A stretch of DNA of 64,000 bases from Pseudochelatococcus sp050946405 (GCF_050946405.1 NZ_JBMNUS010000009.1:128437-192436); one strand, 5' to 3'. Shown: positions 25,231-34,279, counted from the first letter of the stretch. Numbers and translations are program-made. Notes: generated by a model from the sequence alone, not told the origin.

Positions 25231-27927
25231 ATGACGGACGCTATTCAGAGAACGGACAACAGGCCGTCACCCGATGCGTTGCTCGAAGCGGCCGGGCGGG
25301 AAGGGCGGGGGCGTCTGAAGATCTTTCTCGGGGCCGCTCCCGGTGTGGGCAAAACCTACGAGATGCTGCTGTCCGGCCGCGCCGCTGTCGCCGACGGTGT
25401 GGATACCGTCATCGGCGTCGTCGAAACGCACGGGCGCAAGGAAACCGAGGCGCTCGTCGCGGGCCTCGAAATCGTTCCGCGGGTGAAGGTCGACTATCGC
25501 GGCCGCACGCTCGCGGAAATGGACATCGACGCCGTTCTGGAACGCCATCCTCAACTTGTCCTGGTGGATGAGCTGGCCCACACCAATGTCCCGGGCAGCC
25601 GCCATCCGAAGCGCTATCTCGATGTGCTGGATATCCTCTCGAAGGGCATCGACGTCTACACCACGCTGAACATCCAGCATGTCGAGAGCCTCAACGATGT
25701 GGTCGCGCAGATCACGCGCATCCGCGTGCGCGAGACGGTGCCGGATTCCATCGTGGACCGGGCCGACGACATCGAGATCATCGACATCACGCCGGATGAT
25801 CTGATCAAGCGGCTGCATGAGGGCAAGGTTTATCTGCCCAAGACGGCGCGGCGCGCGACCAGAAACTATTTTTCGCCGGGCAACCTGACGGCGCTGCGCG
25901 AACTGGCGCTGCGGCGCACGGCACAGCGCGTCGATGACCAGTTGCTCAGTCACATGCAGGCTCACGCCATCCGCGGTCCGTGGGCGGCCGGAGAGCGGGT
26001 GCTCGCGTGTATCGACGAGCACCCGCGCAGCGCGGCGCTGGTGCGTTACGCGCGCCGGCAGGCAGACAGGCTGCGGGGGACCTGGGCGGCGCTTTACGTC
26101 GAGGATGCGGGCGCCGCCACTCTCGGGGAAGCGGAGAAGGACCGCATCGCCGCGGCCCTGCGGCTCGCCGAACGTCTCGGCGGCGAGGCCGTCACCCTCT
26201 CCGGCCAGAATGTCGTGCACGAGATCCTGCGCTACGCGGCGGCCAACAACTACAATCACATCGTCGTCGGCAAGCCGGACAAGCCGCGCTGGCGGGAGAT
26301 GCTGGAGGGGTCGATCTCGCATGACCTGATCCGCGTCGCCGGCGACATCGGCGTCCATGTCATTTCGGGGGACGGGAAGGAGCCGGCTCCGCCGCGCGGC
26401 GTCGCGCTCGCGCGGTCGCGGCGCCCGGAGTTCGGGCCGTATCTCCGGAGCACGGCCTATGTCGGCGTGGCCGTCGGCGTCGGCACGCTGTTGTACCGGT
26501 TCCTCGATGTACGCAACATCGCGCTCGTCTTCCTGATGGCGGTTCTGGGGTCGGCGGCGACCTGGGGCCTGTGGCCGGCGCTGTTCAGTTCGGTCGTATC
26601 GGCCTTCGCCTTCAACTTCTTCTTCCTGCATCCTCTCTACACGCTCGATATCGGCGACCCGGAAAGCGTCATAGCCTTCGGCTTCTTTCTGGGCGTCGCG
26701 GTGATCGCGAGCAACCTGGCCGGCCGCGTCCAGCGGCAGGTCGCCCTGGCCAGGCGGCGCGCACTCACCACCGAGGGGTTGTACCAGTTTTCGAAGAAGC
26801 TTACCCGCGCGGGAGCGCTGGAGGACGTGCTCTGGGCATCGGTCTACCAGATCGCCTCCATGCTCAAGGTCCGCGTGGTGATCCTGCTCCCCGACGACGG
26901 CAAGATCACCGTGCGCGCCGGCTATCCGCCGGACGATACGCTTGTCGACGCCGACATCGCCGCGGCGCAATGGGCCTGGGAGCACGACCGGCCCGCCGGC
27001 CGGGGAGCCGATACGCTGCCCGGCGCGAAGCGTCTCTACATGCCCCTGAAGACGGGGCGCACGCGGGTCGGCGTCGTCGGCCTCGACAACGACAGGCAGG
27101 GGCCGGTGCTGACGCCCGAGGAGCAGCGCCTGTTCGATGCGCTCACCGATCAGACGGCCCTCGCCATCGAGCGCATCGAACTCGTCGCCGATGTCGACAG
27201 GGCGAGGCTCGCGGCGGAGGCGGACCGGCTGCGCTCGGCGCTGCTGACGTCGATCTCACACGATCTGAAAACGCCGCTCGCCGGCATCATGGGCGCTGCG
27301 GGTGCGCTGCGGGACTATTCGACCTCGCTTCCCGAGGCGGCGCGGGGCGAACTGCTGTCGACGGTCGTCGACGAGTCCGAGCGCCTCAACCGCTTCATCG
27401 CCAATCTGCTCGACATGACGCGGCTCGAATCCGGCGCCACCGAACCGAACGCCTCCCTGAACTTCGCCGGCGACATCATCGGCACGGCCCTGCGCCGCGC
27501 GGGCAAGATTCTGGCCGGTCGGCCGGTCGAGGTTGCCGTGCCCGCCGATCTGCCCATGCTGAGGGTCGATCCGGTCCTGCTGGAGCAGGTTCTGTTCAAC
27601 CTGCTCGACAACGCGGCCAAATACGCGCCGCCCGCCGCCACGATCCGCATTCGGGGATGGCGGGACGGCGACGAGGTGGTGATGCAGGTCATCGACGAGG
27701 GACCCGGTATTCCGCGAGCCGATCTGGAACGCGTGTTCGACACGTTCTATCGGGTGCGCAAGCAGGATCAGGTTCAGGCGGGAACAGGGCTCGGCCTCTC
27801 CATCTGCCGCGGCTTCATCGAGGCCATGGGGGGAACGATCAGGGCGGGCAACCGGACGGACCGCACGGGCGCGATCTTCACCATCCGGTTGCCCGTGCCG
27901 GGCGAGGCCGATAATCTGGAAGGCTGA
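25231..27927 (+). CDS. kdpD: KdpD, sensor histidine kinase for potassium limitation
   Basis: The 898-residue protein has the full KdpD layout: an N-terminal KdpD domain with Walker A GAAPGVGKT (34-42) and the VDELAHTNVPGSRHPKRY segment, a universal-stress-protein-like domain, four closely spaced membrane helices (about residues 405-500), a GAF-like region, then HisKA with SISHDLKTPLAG and HATPase with NLLDNAAKYAP, DEGPGIP and GTGLGLSIC. It senses K+ shortage or ionic stress and phosphorylates KdpE. It lies 65 nt after kdpC, 2 nt before kdpE. Confidence 0.97.
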   Translation: MTDAIQRTDNRPSPDALLEAAGREGRGRLKIFLGAAPGVGKTYEMLLSGRAAVADGVDTVIGVVETHGRKETEALVAGLEIVPRVKVDYRGRTLAEMDIDAVLERHPQLVLVDELAHTNVPGSRHPKRYLDVLDILSKGIDVYTTLNIQHVESLNDVVAQITRIRVRETVPDSIVDRADDIEIIDITPDDLIKRLHEGKVYLPKTARRATRNYFSPGNLTALRELALRRTAQRVDDQLLSHMQAHAIRGPWAAGERVLACIDEHPRSAALVRYARRQADRLRGTWAALYVEDAGAATLGEAEKDRIAAALRLAERLGGEAVTLSGQNVVHEILRYAAANNYNHIVVGKPDKPRWREMLEGSISHDLIRVAGDIGVHVISGDGKEPAPPRGVALARSRRPEFGPYLRSTAYVGVAVGVGTLLYRFLDVRNIALVFLMAVLGSAATWGLWPALFSSVVSAFAFNFFFLHPLYTLDIGDPESVIAFGFFLGVAVIASNLAGRVQRQVALARRRALTTEGLYQFSKKLTRAGALEDVLWASVYQIASMLKVRVVILLPDDGKITVRAGYPPDDTLVDADIAAAQWAWEHDRPAGRGADTLPGAKRLYMPLKTGRTRVGVVGLDNDRQGPVLTPEEQRLFDALTDQTALAIERIELVADVDRARLAAEADRLRSALLTSISHDLKTPLAGIMGAAGALRDYSTSLPEAARGELLSTVVDESERLNRFIANLLDMTRLESGATEPNASLNFAGDIIGTALRRAGKILAGRPVEVAVPADLPMLRVDPVLLEQVLFNLLDNAAKYAPPAATIRIRGWRDGDEVVMQVIDEGPGIPRADLERVFDTFYRVRKQDQVQAGTGLGLSICRGFIEAMGGTIRAGNRTDRTGAIFTIRLPVPGEADNLEG

Positions 27928-27929
27928 AG

Positions 27930-28622
27930 ATGACGGCATCCGCAGTCAAGATATTGATCATCGACGATGAGCCGCCGATCCGCAAGCTTCTGCGCGTGGG
28001 ATTGATGACGGAGGGTTACACCGTTCTCGAAGCGGCCGATGCCCGTCAGGCGATCGGGAAGCTCGAGGACGACCGGCCGGATCTCGTCGTGCTCGATCTC
28101 GGCCTGCCGGACATGCCGGGGCACGACCTGCTCGAGAAGTGGCGCAACGAGAAGCGCAATCTGCCGATCCTCATCCTCTCCAGCCGCACCGACGAAGCCG
28201 GCATCGTCAAGGCCCTCGAACTCGGCGCGGACGACTACGTGACGAAGCCCTTCGGGATGCGCGAACTTGCGGCGCGCATCCGCGTCGCCCTGCGCCACAA
28301 GCTTCAGCAGCAGGGCGAGCGGCCGGTTTTCCAGGCCGGAGAACTCACCGTCGATCTCGTCAAGCGAATCGTGAAGGTGGCGGAAAGGGAAGTGAAGCTT
28401 TCCCCCAAGGAATACGACATCCTGCGCATTCTGGTGCAGCATGCCGGCAAGGTGCTGACGCATCAGCATCTTCTGAAAGAGGTCTGGGGCGGCTCGACGG
28501 ACGTGCAGTATCTGCGCGTCTATGTGCGCCAGCTCCGCCAGAAGATCGAACGCAGCCCCGATCAGCCGGAATACATCCTCACCGAAACGGGGGTGGGATA
28601 CAGGCTGCGGCAAGCCGACTAG
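27930..28622 (+). CDS. kdpE: KdpE, response regulator (OmpR type)
   Basis: The 230-residue regulator has a receiver domain with acidic pocket DDE near the start, the phospho-acceptor in VVLDLGLPDMPG, and the conserved Thr and Lys (SSRTDE; DDYVTKPFG), followed by an OmpR-type winged helix (LSPKEYDILRILVQHAGKVLTHQHLL...LRVYVRQLRQKIE). Activated by KdpD, it turns on kdpFABC. Last gene of the operon; repeat copy C begins right at its stop codon. Confidence 0.97.
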   Translation: MTASAVKILIIDDEPPIRKLLRVGLMTEGYTVLEAADARQAIGKLEDDRPDLVVLDLGLPDMPGHDLLEKWRNEKRNLPILILSSRTDEAGIVKALELGADDYVTKPFGMRELAARIRVALRHKLQQQGERPVFQAGELTVDLVKRIVKVAEREVKLSPKEYDILRILVQHAGKVLTHQHLLKEVWGGSTDVQYLRVYVRQLRQKIERSPDQPEYILTETGVGYRLRQAD

Positions 28623-28724
28623 GGTGTTTTCAAGCAAAGCGAATACCGCTTTGCGTGAAGAAAACGCGTCAAATCAATAAGCTAGAGCATTTCGGCGTTT
28701 CAACGAAACGCCGAAATGCTCTAG
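28623..28724. repeat. Two-stem palindromic intergenic repeat, copy C
   Basis: Same orientation as copy B: a gcaaagcg/cgctttgc hairpin, linker acgcgtcaaatcaata, then the tagagcattt hairpin, here with perfect arms (ctagagcatttcggcgttt / aacgccgaaatgctctag). It starts at the kdpE stop codon and can act as a transcript-end hairpin. Confidence 0.85.
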
Positions 28725-28732
28725 CTCCGACG

Positions 28733-28776
28733 CCACCATACCGTTTCCACGCTTCGTTGAAACGCGGAAATGGCAT
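28733..28776. repeat. Partial, diverged copy of the repeat hairpin
   Basis: A second, degenerate hairpin (ccgtttccacgcttc, loop, gaaacgcggaaatgg) follows copy C by a few bases and is related to the tagagcattt stem. The remaining stretch to 28,920 contains no supported gene. Confidence 0.55.
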
Positions 28777-28920
28777 AACCCGCTGATTTTGATATAATCA
28801 TTGTCGATCAGACCATTCCGGCGGCCCCTGACATGCGTTTCGCGGATGAACGGATCGCAGATCCTGAAGGGGGGCATTCCTTCACCGGGCGCGCGGTGGC
28901 CGGAAGCGCAGCCTGCCGGC

Positions 28921-29379
28921 TCAGGGGCGGCGTCGAAGGCGATCGCGTATGTCCTCGATCGCGGTTCGAATGGCGTTGATCTTTTCCGTGTCGAGCCCGA
29001 CGGCATCCTGAATGCACTGCATGATCGCCGCCGCATGGCCTTTCAAGGCGCGTCCTTCCTCCGTCAGATGCAGCAGCACCTCGCGTTCGTCTTTCGGATT
29101 GCGTGATCTTGTGACGAGACCTGCCGTCTCCAGCCGTTTGAGGAGGGGAGTGAGCGTGCTGGAGTCGAGGAAAAGGACCTTGCCCAGTTCCTTCACGGTC
29201 CGGCCGTCCCGGCCCCAGAGCGTCACCATCACGAGATACTGGGGATACGTGAGCTTGAGCTTGTCCAGCAGTGGACGGTACAACTGCGTGAAGGCGTGTT
29301 CGGCGGAATAGACGGAAAAGCAAAGCATTTCCGAAACATCGGGTATGGAATCATCCCGGCTGGCGGGCTTCGGGGTCAT
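28921..29379 (-). CDS. MarR-family regulator, OhrR-like
   Basis: The start at 29379 is preceded by aaggagac; an alternative in-frame ATG lies 7 codons upstream. The 152-residue protein matches OhrR: the peroxide-sensing Cys in MLCFSVYSA near the N-terminus, YRPLLDKLKLTYPQYLVMVTLW, and the winged helix LDSSTLTPLLKRLETAGLVTRSRNPKDERE. OhrR regulators respond to organic hydroperoxides by Cys oxidation. The usual target, an ohr peroxidase gene, is not adjacent; instead an alpha/beta hydrolase gene is divergent. It probably regulates itself and that hydrolase. Confidence 0.88.
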   Translation of the reverse strand: MTPKPASRDDSIPDVSEMLCFSVYSAEHAFTQLYRPLLDKLKLTYPQYLVMVTLWGRDGRTVKELGKVLFLDSSTLTPLLKRLETAGLVTRSRNPKDEREVLLHLTEEGRALKGHAAAIMQCIQDAVGLDTEKINAIRTAIEDIRDRLRRRP

Positions 29380-29397
29380 AGCGGTCTCCTTTCCCTT

Positions 29398-29408
29398 CAA
29401 ATAATTTG
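29398..29408. promoter_or_regulatory. Palindrome caaat-a-atttg at the OhrR-like gene; operator candidate
   Basis: Perfect 5-bp arms around one base, 19 bp upstream of the regulator start codon. A direct repeat cacacaaat (29465-29473 and 29480-29488) lies nearer the divergent hydrolase. OhrR-type operators are AT-rich inverted repeats of this kind. Confidence 0.4.
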
Positions 29409-29502
29409 TACGCGATGGGTTTGCAAGCGCTTGACATCATCCATGGAGTCCCCTAGATAAATCTCACACAAATTAATCGCACACAAATAGATGGAGAAAC
29501 CA

Positions 29503-30324
29503 ATGACCTACTTCACCACCACCGACGGCACCCGGCTCTTTTACAAGGATTGGGGAGCGGGCCAGCCTATCCTTTTCGCTCACGGCTGGCCGCTGTCGTC
29601 CGACGCCTGGGATCAGCAGATGCTGTATTTCGGGCAGAACGGCTTCCGGGTCATCGCTCATGACCGGCGCAGCCACGGTCGTTCCGACCAGACCTGGGAC
29701 GGCAACAACATGGACCGGTATGCCGATGACCTGGCGGAACTGATCGAGGCGCTGGACCTGCGCGATCTGATCCTCGTCGGCCATTCGACGGGCGGCGGCG
29801 AAGTCTCGCATTACATCGGCCGTCACGGCACGGCGCGCGTCGCCAAGGTGGTTCTTGTCGGCGCCGTTCCTCCGCTGATGCTGAAGACGGATGCCAATTC
29901 CGACGGCACGCCGCGCTCGGTGTTCGACGGCATCCGCAAGAGCACGGCCAAAAACCGCTCGCAATTCTTCTTCGACCTGACCGTCCCGTTCTATGGCTTC
30001 AATCGCGATGGCGTCGAGAGCAACGAGGGCCTGCGCGAAAACTTCCGCCGCATCGGCTTGCAGGGCGGCATCAAGGGGCAGTACGATTGCATCCGCGAGT
30101 TCTCGGAGGTCGATTACACCGAAGACCTGCGGCGGATCGATCGTCCGACCCTGATCATTCACGGCGACGACGACCAGATCGTCCCGATCAAGGCCTCCGC
30201 TCACCTGGCTGCCGAAATCGTCCCGGATGCGATTCTGAAGGTCTATGCCGGCGGATCGCACGGGCTGGCGGAAACCGAGGCCGACCGTTTCAACGCCGAT
30301 GTCCTGAACTTCATCCGCACCTGA
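29503..30324 (+). CDS. Alpha/beta hydrolase, non-heme chloroperoxidase/esterase type
   Basis: The start at 29503 follows ggagaaacca; an in-frame ATG 12 nt upstream overlaps that site. The 273-residue product shows FAHGWPLSSDAWD, the nucleophile elbow GHSTGGGE, the acid in IHGDDDQIVP and His in GGSHGLAE. This is the cofactor-free haloperoxidase/arylesterase family, related to the enzyme at 17142. Divergent from an OhrR-like regulator, and followed after 52 nt by another hydrolase gene on the same strand, with which it may form an operon responding to organic peroxides. Confidence 0.92.
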   Translation: MTYFTTTDGTRLFYKDWGAGQPILFAHGWPLSSDAWDQQMLYFGQNGFRVIAHDRRSHGRSDQTWDGNNMDRYADDLAELIEALDLRDLILVGHSTGGGEVSHYIGRHGTARVAKVVLVGAVPPLMLKTDANSDGTPRSVFDGIRKSTAKNRSQFFFDLTVPFYGFNRDGVESNEGLRENFRRIGLQGGIKGQYDCIREFSEVDYTEDLRRIDRPTLIIHGDDDQIVPIKASAHLAAEIVPDAILKVYAGGSHGLAETEADRFNADVLNFIRT

Positions 30325-30376
30325 GCGCTTCCTTATTCCTGAAACGTATCGCACCAAGCGAGAGAAGGAGATCATC

Positions 30377-31144
30377 ATGTCGAGGTTTGCTGCTGCGGTT
30401 GCCGTCGCGACCGCCCTTCTGTCCGGCGCCGCTGTCGCGCAACCGGCCAAGCCCACCATCGTGTTCGTCCATGGCGCGTTTGCAGACTCTTCGAGCTGGA
30501 ACGGCGTCATCGCCGATCTTCAGCGGGAGGGTTACAAGACCTTCGCCGTCGCCAACCCGCTGCGCAGCGTGACGAACGACGCCCGCACGGTTTCCGATGT
30601 CGTCGGAAGCATCGAAGGCCCGGTGGTGCTCGTCGGCCATTCCTATGGCGGTCAGGTCATCTCGAACGCGGCGAAGGGGCACGCCAACGTCAAGTCGCTG
30701 GTCTATGTGGCCGCCTTCGCGCCGGACGCCGGCGAGGCTGCGGCCGAACTCGCCGGCAAGTTCCCCGGCGGAACGCTGGGTGACGCGCTTGCTCCGCCGG
30801 TCAAGCTCACGGACGGCGGCGTCGATCTGTACATCGATCAGGCGAAGTTCCGTGACCAGTTCGCCCATGACGTTCCGGCCGGGCAAACCGCCTTGATGGC
30901 GGCGGGCCAGCGGCCCATCACGGAGGCGGCGCTGACGGAAAAGTCCGGCGAACCGGCCTGGAAGTCGCTGCCCTCGTACTTCGTCTATGGCGATGGCGAC
31001 AAGAACATCCCGGCCGAGGCGCTCGGGTTCATGGCCGAGCGCGCCGGTTCCCGGCGCACGATCGTGGTCGAAGGCGCGTCGCATGTCGTCATGGTCTCGC
31101 AGCCGCAGGTCGTTGCGGACCTGATCGAGGAAGCGGCGCAGTAA
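30377..31144 (+). CDS. Secreted alpha/beta hydrolase
   Basis: The 255-residue product has a signal peptide ending GAAVAQ, an oxyanion segment VFVHGAFADSSSW, the nucleophile elbow GHSYGGQV, the acid in VYGDGDKNIP and His in EGASHVVM. It belongs to the AB-hydrolase-6 family of periplasmic or secreted esterase-like enzymes. A strong gagaaggag ribosome binding site precedes it. Same strand and close to the previous hydrolase gene. Substrate unknown. Confidence 0.9.
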   Translation: MSRFAAAVAVATALLSGAAVAQPAKPTIVFVHGAFADSSSWNGVIADLQREGYKTFAVANPLRSVTNDARTVSDVVGSIEGPVVLVGHSYGGQVISNAAKGHANVKSLVYVAAFAPDAGEAAAELAGKFPGGTLGDALAPPVKLTDGGVDLYIDQAKFRDQFAHDVPAGQTALMAAGQRPITEAALTEKSGEPAWKSLPSYFVYGDGDKNIPAEALGFMAERAGSRRTIVVEGASHVVMVSQPQVVADLIEEAAQ

Positions 31145-31165
31145 GTTGCAAAGGTGATGAAATCG

Positions 31166-31191
31166 GGCCACGGCGTTGTCGCGCCGTGGCC
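31166..31191. terminator. Bidirectional hairpin between convergent genes
   Basis: Perfect 10-bp arms ggccacggcg / cgccgtggcc around a 6-nt loop, between the hydrolase and the beta-lactamase genes, which converge here. Confidence 0.65.
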
Positions 31192-31198
31192 TGTGCGT

Positions 31199-32356
31199 CT
31201 ACTCGGCGACGAAGCCCGGATCGATCCGGCTAAGGATCGCGTGTGCCGCCTCGATGCGCGCCGGGTTCGACCAGAAGCGGTTGGCGAGGATCACGATGGC
31301 CGTGCCGCGCGCGGGCTGGAACAGGGCGTAAGCCCCGAAGCCTCCCGTGGAGCCGGTCTTCGAGACGGTGCCGACCGCCGCGCCCGTGACCGGCGCGCCC
31401 GGCCGCTCCACCGCATTCGATTTCAGGACGAATGCCGGATCGGCGCCCTGAAGGAGATCTCCGCGCCGCGCCGGCGCGCCGTAGAGTTCCCAGCCCAGCC
31501 CCTGATGCATGCGGTCGACCCGGTAGATCCCGGTGCGCGCCGCGACGAGGGCCGCCTTGAGGTCTTCCGTCAGCCCTTCCGGATTCTCCGACGCCTCGAC
31601 GAAACGAAGCAGATCGCTTGCCGTGGTCTTCACGCCGTAGGCTTCCTGATCGAAGAGACCCGGATTGACGCGCACGGGCGCGTCGTCGCGCGTGTACCCC
31701 TGCGCGTAGTCGGCCATGCGGTCTTCGGGAACCTTGAGAAACGTGTCCGCGAGCTTGAGGGGCGCGAAGACCTTGTCGGCCAGAAGCGTGGCGAAGGGCT
31801 GTCCTGCGCTCGCCGCGGCGAGATAGCCGGACAGCCCGATCGAGGGGTTCGAATAGAGGCGAGCCGCACCGATTTCGCCGGTCGGCTCGAAGCGCCGATA
31901 GAATTCGGCGAAGTTCGTCTTGTCCACGCCATCCGGGAACTGGAGCGGCAGCCCGCCGGCGACATAGGTGTGAAGCTGGAGAAGGCTCGCGCCGCCGATC
32001 GGGCTCCCGGCGAGTTCAGGCAGCAGGGACTGCGCGGAAGCCGAAAGATCGACCGCCCCTTCCGCTTCGAGGCGCGCCAGAAGCGTCCCGGTGAAGGGCT
32101 TGGACAGGGACCCGATCTCGAACAAGGTCTCATCGTCCACCGGCGCACCGGTCTTTCGGGATGCGACGCCGTAGTGGAAGACATGGCGCTCGCCGCCGTG
32201 AAGGATCGCGACCGACACGCCGGGCAGGCCGTGCCCGGCCATCAGCGGTTTCACCACCGCGTCCACGGTCGAGCGCACCGTGTCGGCAGAGCGCGCCGGC
32301 AAGGCAGCCAGGGTCATCGCGGCCGTCAAGGTCATGGTTCTCAGGAAAGATTGCAT
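31199..32356 (-). CDS. ampC: Class C (AmpC-type) serine beta-lactamase
   Basis: The 385-residue protein has a signal peptide ending ARSA and the three class C motifs in place: SLSK (nucleophile Ser83, Lys86), YSN (Tyr168-Asn170) and KTG (333-335). The surrounding segments GGLPLQFPD and the YSNPSIGL stretch match chromosomal AmpC enzymes such as those of Ochrobactrum. It would hydrolyse cephalosporins in the periplasm. No divergent ampR-type LysR gene is present; instead a perfect palindrome lies 15 bp upstream of the start and a gene remnant lies beyond it. Whether it is inducible cannot be told. Confidence 0.93.
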   Translation of the reverse strand: MQSFLRTMTLTAAMTLAALPARSADTVRSTVDAVVKPLMAGHGLPGVSVAILHGGERHVFHYGVASRKTGAPVDDETLFEIGSLSKPFTGTLLARLEAEGAVDLSASAQSLLPELAGSPIGGASLLQLHTYVAGGLPLQFPDGVDKTNFAEFYRRFEPTGEIGAARLYSNPSIGLSGYLAAASAGQPFATLLADKVFAPLKLADTFLKVPEDRMADYAQGYTRDDAPVRVNPGLFDQEAYGVKTTASDLLRFVEASENPEGLTEDLKAALVAARTGIYRVDRMHQGLGWELYGAPARRGDLLQGADPAFVLKSNAVERPGAPVTGAAVGTVSKTGSTGGFGAYALFQPARGTAIVILANRFWSNPARIEAAHAILSRIDPGFVAE

Positions 32357-32370
32357 GTGGGTCCCATTTG

Positions 32371-32384
32371 ATAAACGCGTTTAT
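32371..32384. promoter_or_regulatory. Perfect palindrome ataaacgcgtttat upstream of ampC
   Basis: A 14-bp perfect palindrome 15 bp before the beta-lactamase start codon. Its core taaacgcgttta differs by one base from taaacacgttta upstream of the TetR gene at 38886. Confidence 0.5.
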
Positions 32385-32404
32385 TAAATCACTCTTTCGG
32401 CCTG

Positions 32405-32628
32405 AACGTGACCGATTTGCGGCTGTGGACGCAGGAATCCGGCCGTCCCGATGTCGAGGCCGATTTTCGGAACCTTTTGTCCTACTCGCCGCTGCGCAAC
32501 ATCCGGCCCGGAACGACCTATCCGGGCACGGCTCGGGCAAGCCGACCGACAAGGCCATCGCGGAGATCGCGGACATGTGGGCCTTCGCCGCGCATTGGAC
32601 GGGGCTGAAAGTCGGTAACGTCGAATGA
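32405..32628 (+). pseudogene. Prolyl oligopeptidase (S9) C-terminal remnant with internal deletion
   Basis: The first part, in one frame, reads DFRNLLSYSPLRNIRPGTTYP, the family segment just before the catalytic Asp region. At about 32,523 the sequence jumps to another frame reading GHGSGKPTDKAIAEIADMWAFAAH, the segment holding the catalytic His and the C-terminal helix. The roughly 40 residues normally between them, including the DDRV aspartate, are gone, and everything upstream of residue about 600 of a normal protein is absent too. It cannot make an active peptidase. Confidence 0.75.
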
Positions 32629-32630
32629 CG

Positions 32631-33629
32631 TCAGCCTCGGCGGGCTGCCAGAATATGTTCGAGGTCTTTCAGTGCGGCGGCCGCGGTCGCGAGCGGCTCG
32701 GCGCCGGCTGCGATCGCGACCGTCTCGCCCATCGCATCGGTGGTGATGCGGATCGCCTTGTTCTTTCCTCGCACATGCGCGAACGGGTCGGCGAGCGGAT
32801 AGGTCCTGATGCCGACGCTTGCATGGAAGCCGCCGTCCGTGCGGGTGAGACTGCCGACCAGCCTGGCGACGACGCCTTCCGCCCGCCACGCCTCGATACG
32901 CTTCTCCGTGACCGACCGGATACCCTCGACGGCGACGTCATCCATCGTGAGATCGGCGCCGAGGCCGAAATCGGCGAGGATCAGAAGCTTGCAGGCGGTA
33001 TCCCAGCCTTCCGTGTCGTTGCGCGGGTCGGCTTCGGCGAACCCGCCCGCCTGCGCCTCCCGCAGCGCTTCCTCGAACCCGATCCCGCGCACCGTCATGG
33101 CGTCGAGCAGGTAGTTGGTGGTGGCGTTGAGGATGCCTTCCAGCTTGAGTACGGTGCAGCCGAGCAGGCTGTGATCGAGAAGGTCGATCGTCGGCAGGGC
33201 CGCCGCGGCCGCGCCGCTGATCTTCAAAAACGCGTCGGCGTTTTCCGCAAGGGCGCGCAACTCGCGTCCGCTGTGGACCAGCGCGCCCTTCGAGATCACG
33301 ATCGCGTCGCGCCCGCTGGACAGGGCCGAGCGGATATAGGCGAGGCCGGGAGCGCCCGTGCGAAAGTCGCTGGGGCCTGCCTCGATCAGAATGTCGGCGC
33401 CGCTCGCGTTTATGAAATCCGCTCCCGACAGGCCGGCTTCCAGCAGGTCCAGTCGGTCGGCCTCGAGGCCCTCGGCATCGAACAGGCCGGCGCTGGAGCC
33501 GCAGACTGCGACCAGGCGAACATCCGTCCCATGGAGGCGGCGATAGCGCTCACGCCGCGACAAGAGCAGGCTTGCCGTGGCGCGTCCCACGCCTCCGAAG
33601 CCCGCGATGGCAACCCTGAGAACCCGCAT
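32631..33629 (-). CDS. Homoserine dehydrogenase-family protein
   Basis: The start at 33629 follows aaagga at 8 nt and gives 332 residues beginning MRVLRVAIAGFGGVGRA, the NAD(P)-binding fold. Further family features are KGALVHSGREL, the GILNATTNYLLDAM segment and AEADPRNDTEGWDTACKLLILA, which includes catalytic-site residues of homoserine dehydrogenase. It lacks the C-terminal ACT domain, so it would not be threonine-regulated. It lies 20 nt downstream of a TetR gene on the same strand rather than with threonine biosynthesis genes, suggesting a related, non-housekeeping dehydrogenase. Confidence 0.85.
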   Translation of the reverse strand: MRVLRVAIAGFGGVGRATASLLLSRRERYRRLHGTDVRLVAVCGSSAGLFDAEGLEADRLDLLEAGLSGADFINASGADILIEAGPSDFRTGAPGLAYIRSALSSGRDAIVISKGALVHSGRELRALAENADAFLKISGAAAAALPTIDLLDHSLLGCTVLKLEGILNATTNYLLDAMTVRGIGFEEALREAQAGGFAEADPRNDTEGWDTACKLLILADFGLGADLTMDDVAVEGIRSVTEKRIEAWRAEGVVARLVGSLTRTDGGFHASVGIRTYPLADPFAHVRGKNKAIRITTDAMGETVAIAAGAEPLATAAAALKDLEHILAARRG

Positions 33630-33648
33630 GGGCGCGATCCTTTCGCTC

Positions 33649-34257
33649 CTATTCGGCGAGCGGCGCGGTGGAACGGCCCGTCGGCCACGTGGAGAGCGCC
33701 TGTTCGGCGATGGCCTCCAGCGTGTCGCGGCCAAAACCGGCTTTGGCCCGCACCGCCATGCCGTGAACGACGGCCATCAGGAATGCCGCAAGGACATCGG
33801 GCCGGGCCGTCTCCGGCAAGTCGCCCTCGGCCCTGGCCCGCTCGAAGCGTTCCCGAAGCTGCGCCTCGCCGGCCGCGCGAGCGTCGATCAGGGCCCGTCG
33901 CACAGGCTCCGCTTCGTCCGATCCCGCCAGAGCCCCGTGGATGCCGAGACACCCGGTATGGTCGGGATAGCGCGTGCCGAGGTCGGCCGCACCGTACAGG
34001 AAGCCCGCGGCAACCTCCCGCGCCGTCGGGCGCCGAAGCGCTTCCGGGATGTAGTCCAGATACCGCTCGCCGTAGCGGGCCAGAGCGCGGCGGAAGAGCG
34101 CTTCCTTGTTGCCGAATGCGGAATAGAGGGCGGGCCTCTCGACACCGGTGGCCTCGGTCAGGTCGGTGTAGGAGGCGCCCTCGTAGCCCTTGCGCCAGAA
34201 GACGCATAGCGCCGCGTCGAGCGCTTTTTCCACATCGAATTCGCGATGGCGTCCCAT
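33649..34257 (-). CDS. TetR-family regulator
   Basis: The 202-residue protein begins MGRHREFDVEKALDAALCVFWRKGYEGASYTDL and has the helix-turn-helix TGVERPALYSAFGNKEALF, a form typical of the YxaF/AcrR-like group that often controls a divergent oxidoreductase. It is divergent from the SDR gene at 34416. Two copies of taatgnccgtta in the intervening 158 bp are probable binding sites. Confidence 0.9.
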   Translation of the reverse strand: MGRHREFDVEKALDAALCVFWRKGYEGASYTDLTEATGVERPALYSAFGNKEALFRRALARYGERYLDYIPEALRRPTAREVAAGFLYGAADLGTRYPDHTGCLGIHGALAGSDEAEPVRRALIDARAAGEAQLRERFERARAEGDLPETARPDVLAAFLMAVVHGMAVRAKAGFGRDTLEAIAEQALSTWPTGRSTAPLAE

Positions 34258-34279
34258 CAGGTCAACCCGGTCTTTTTCA

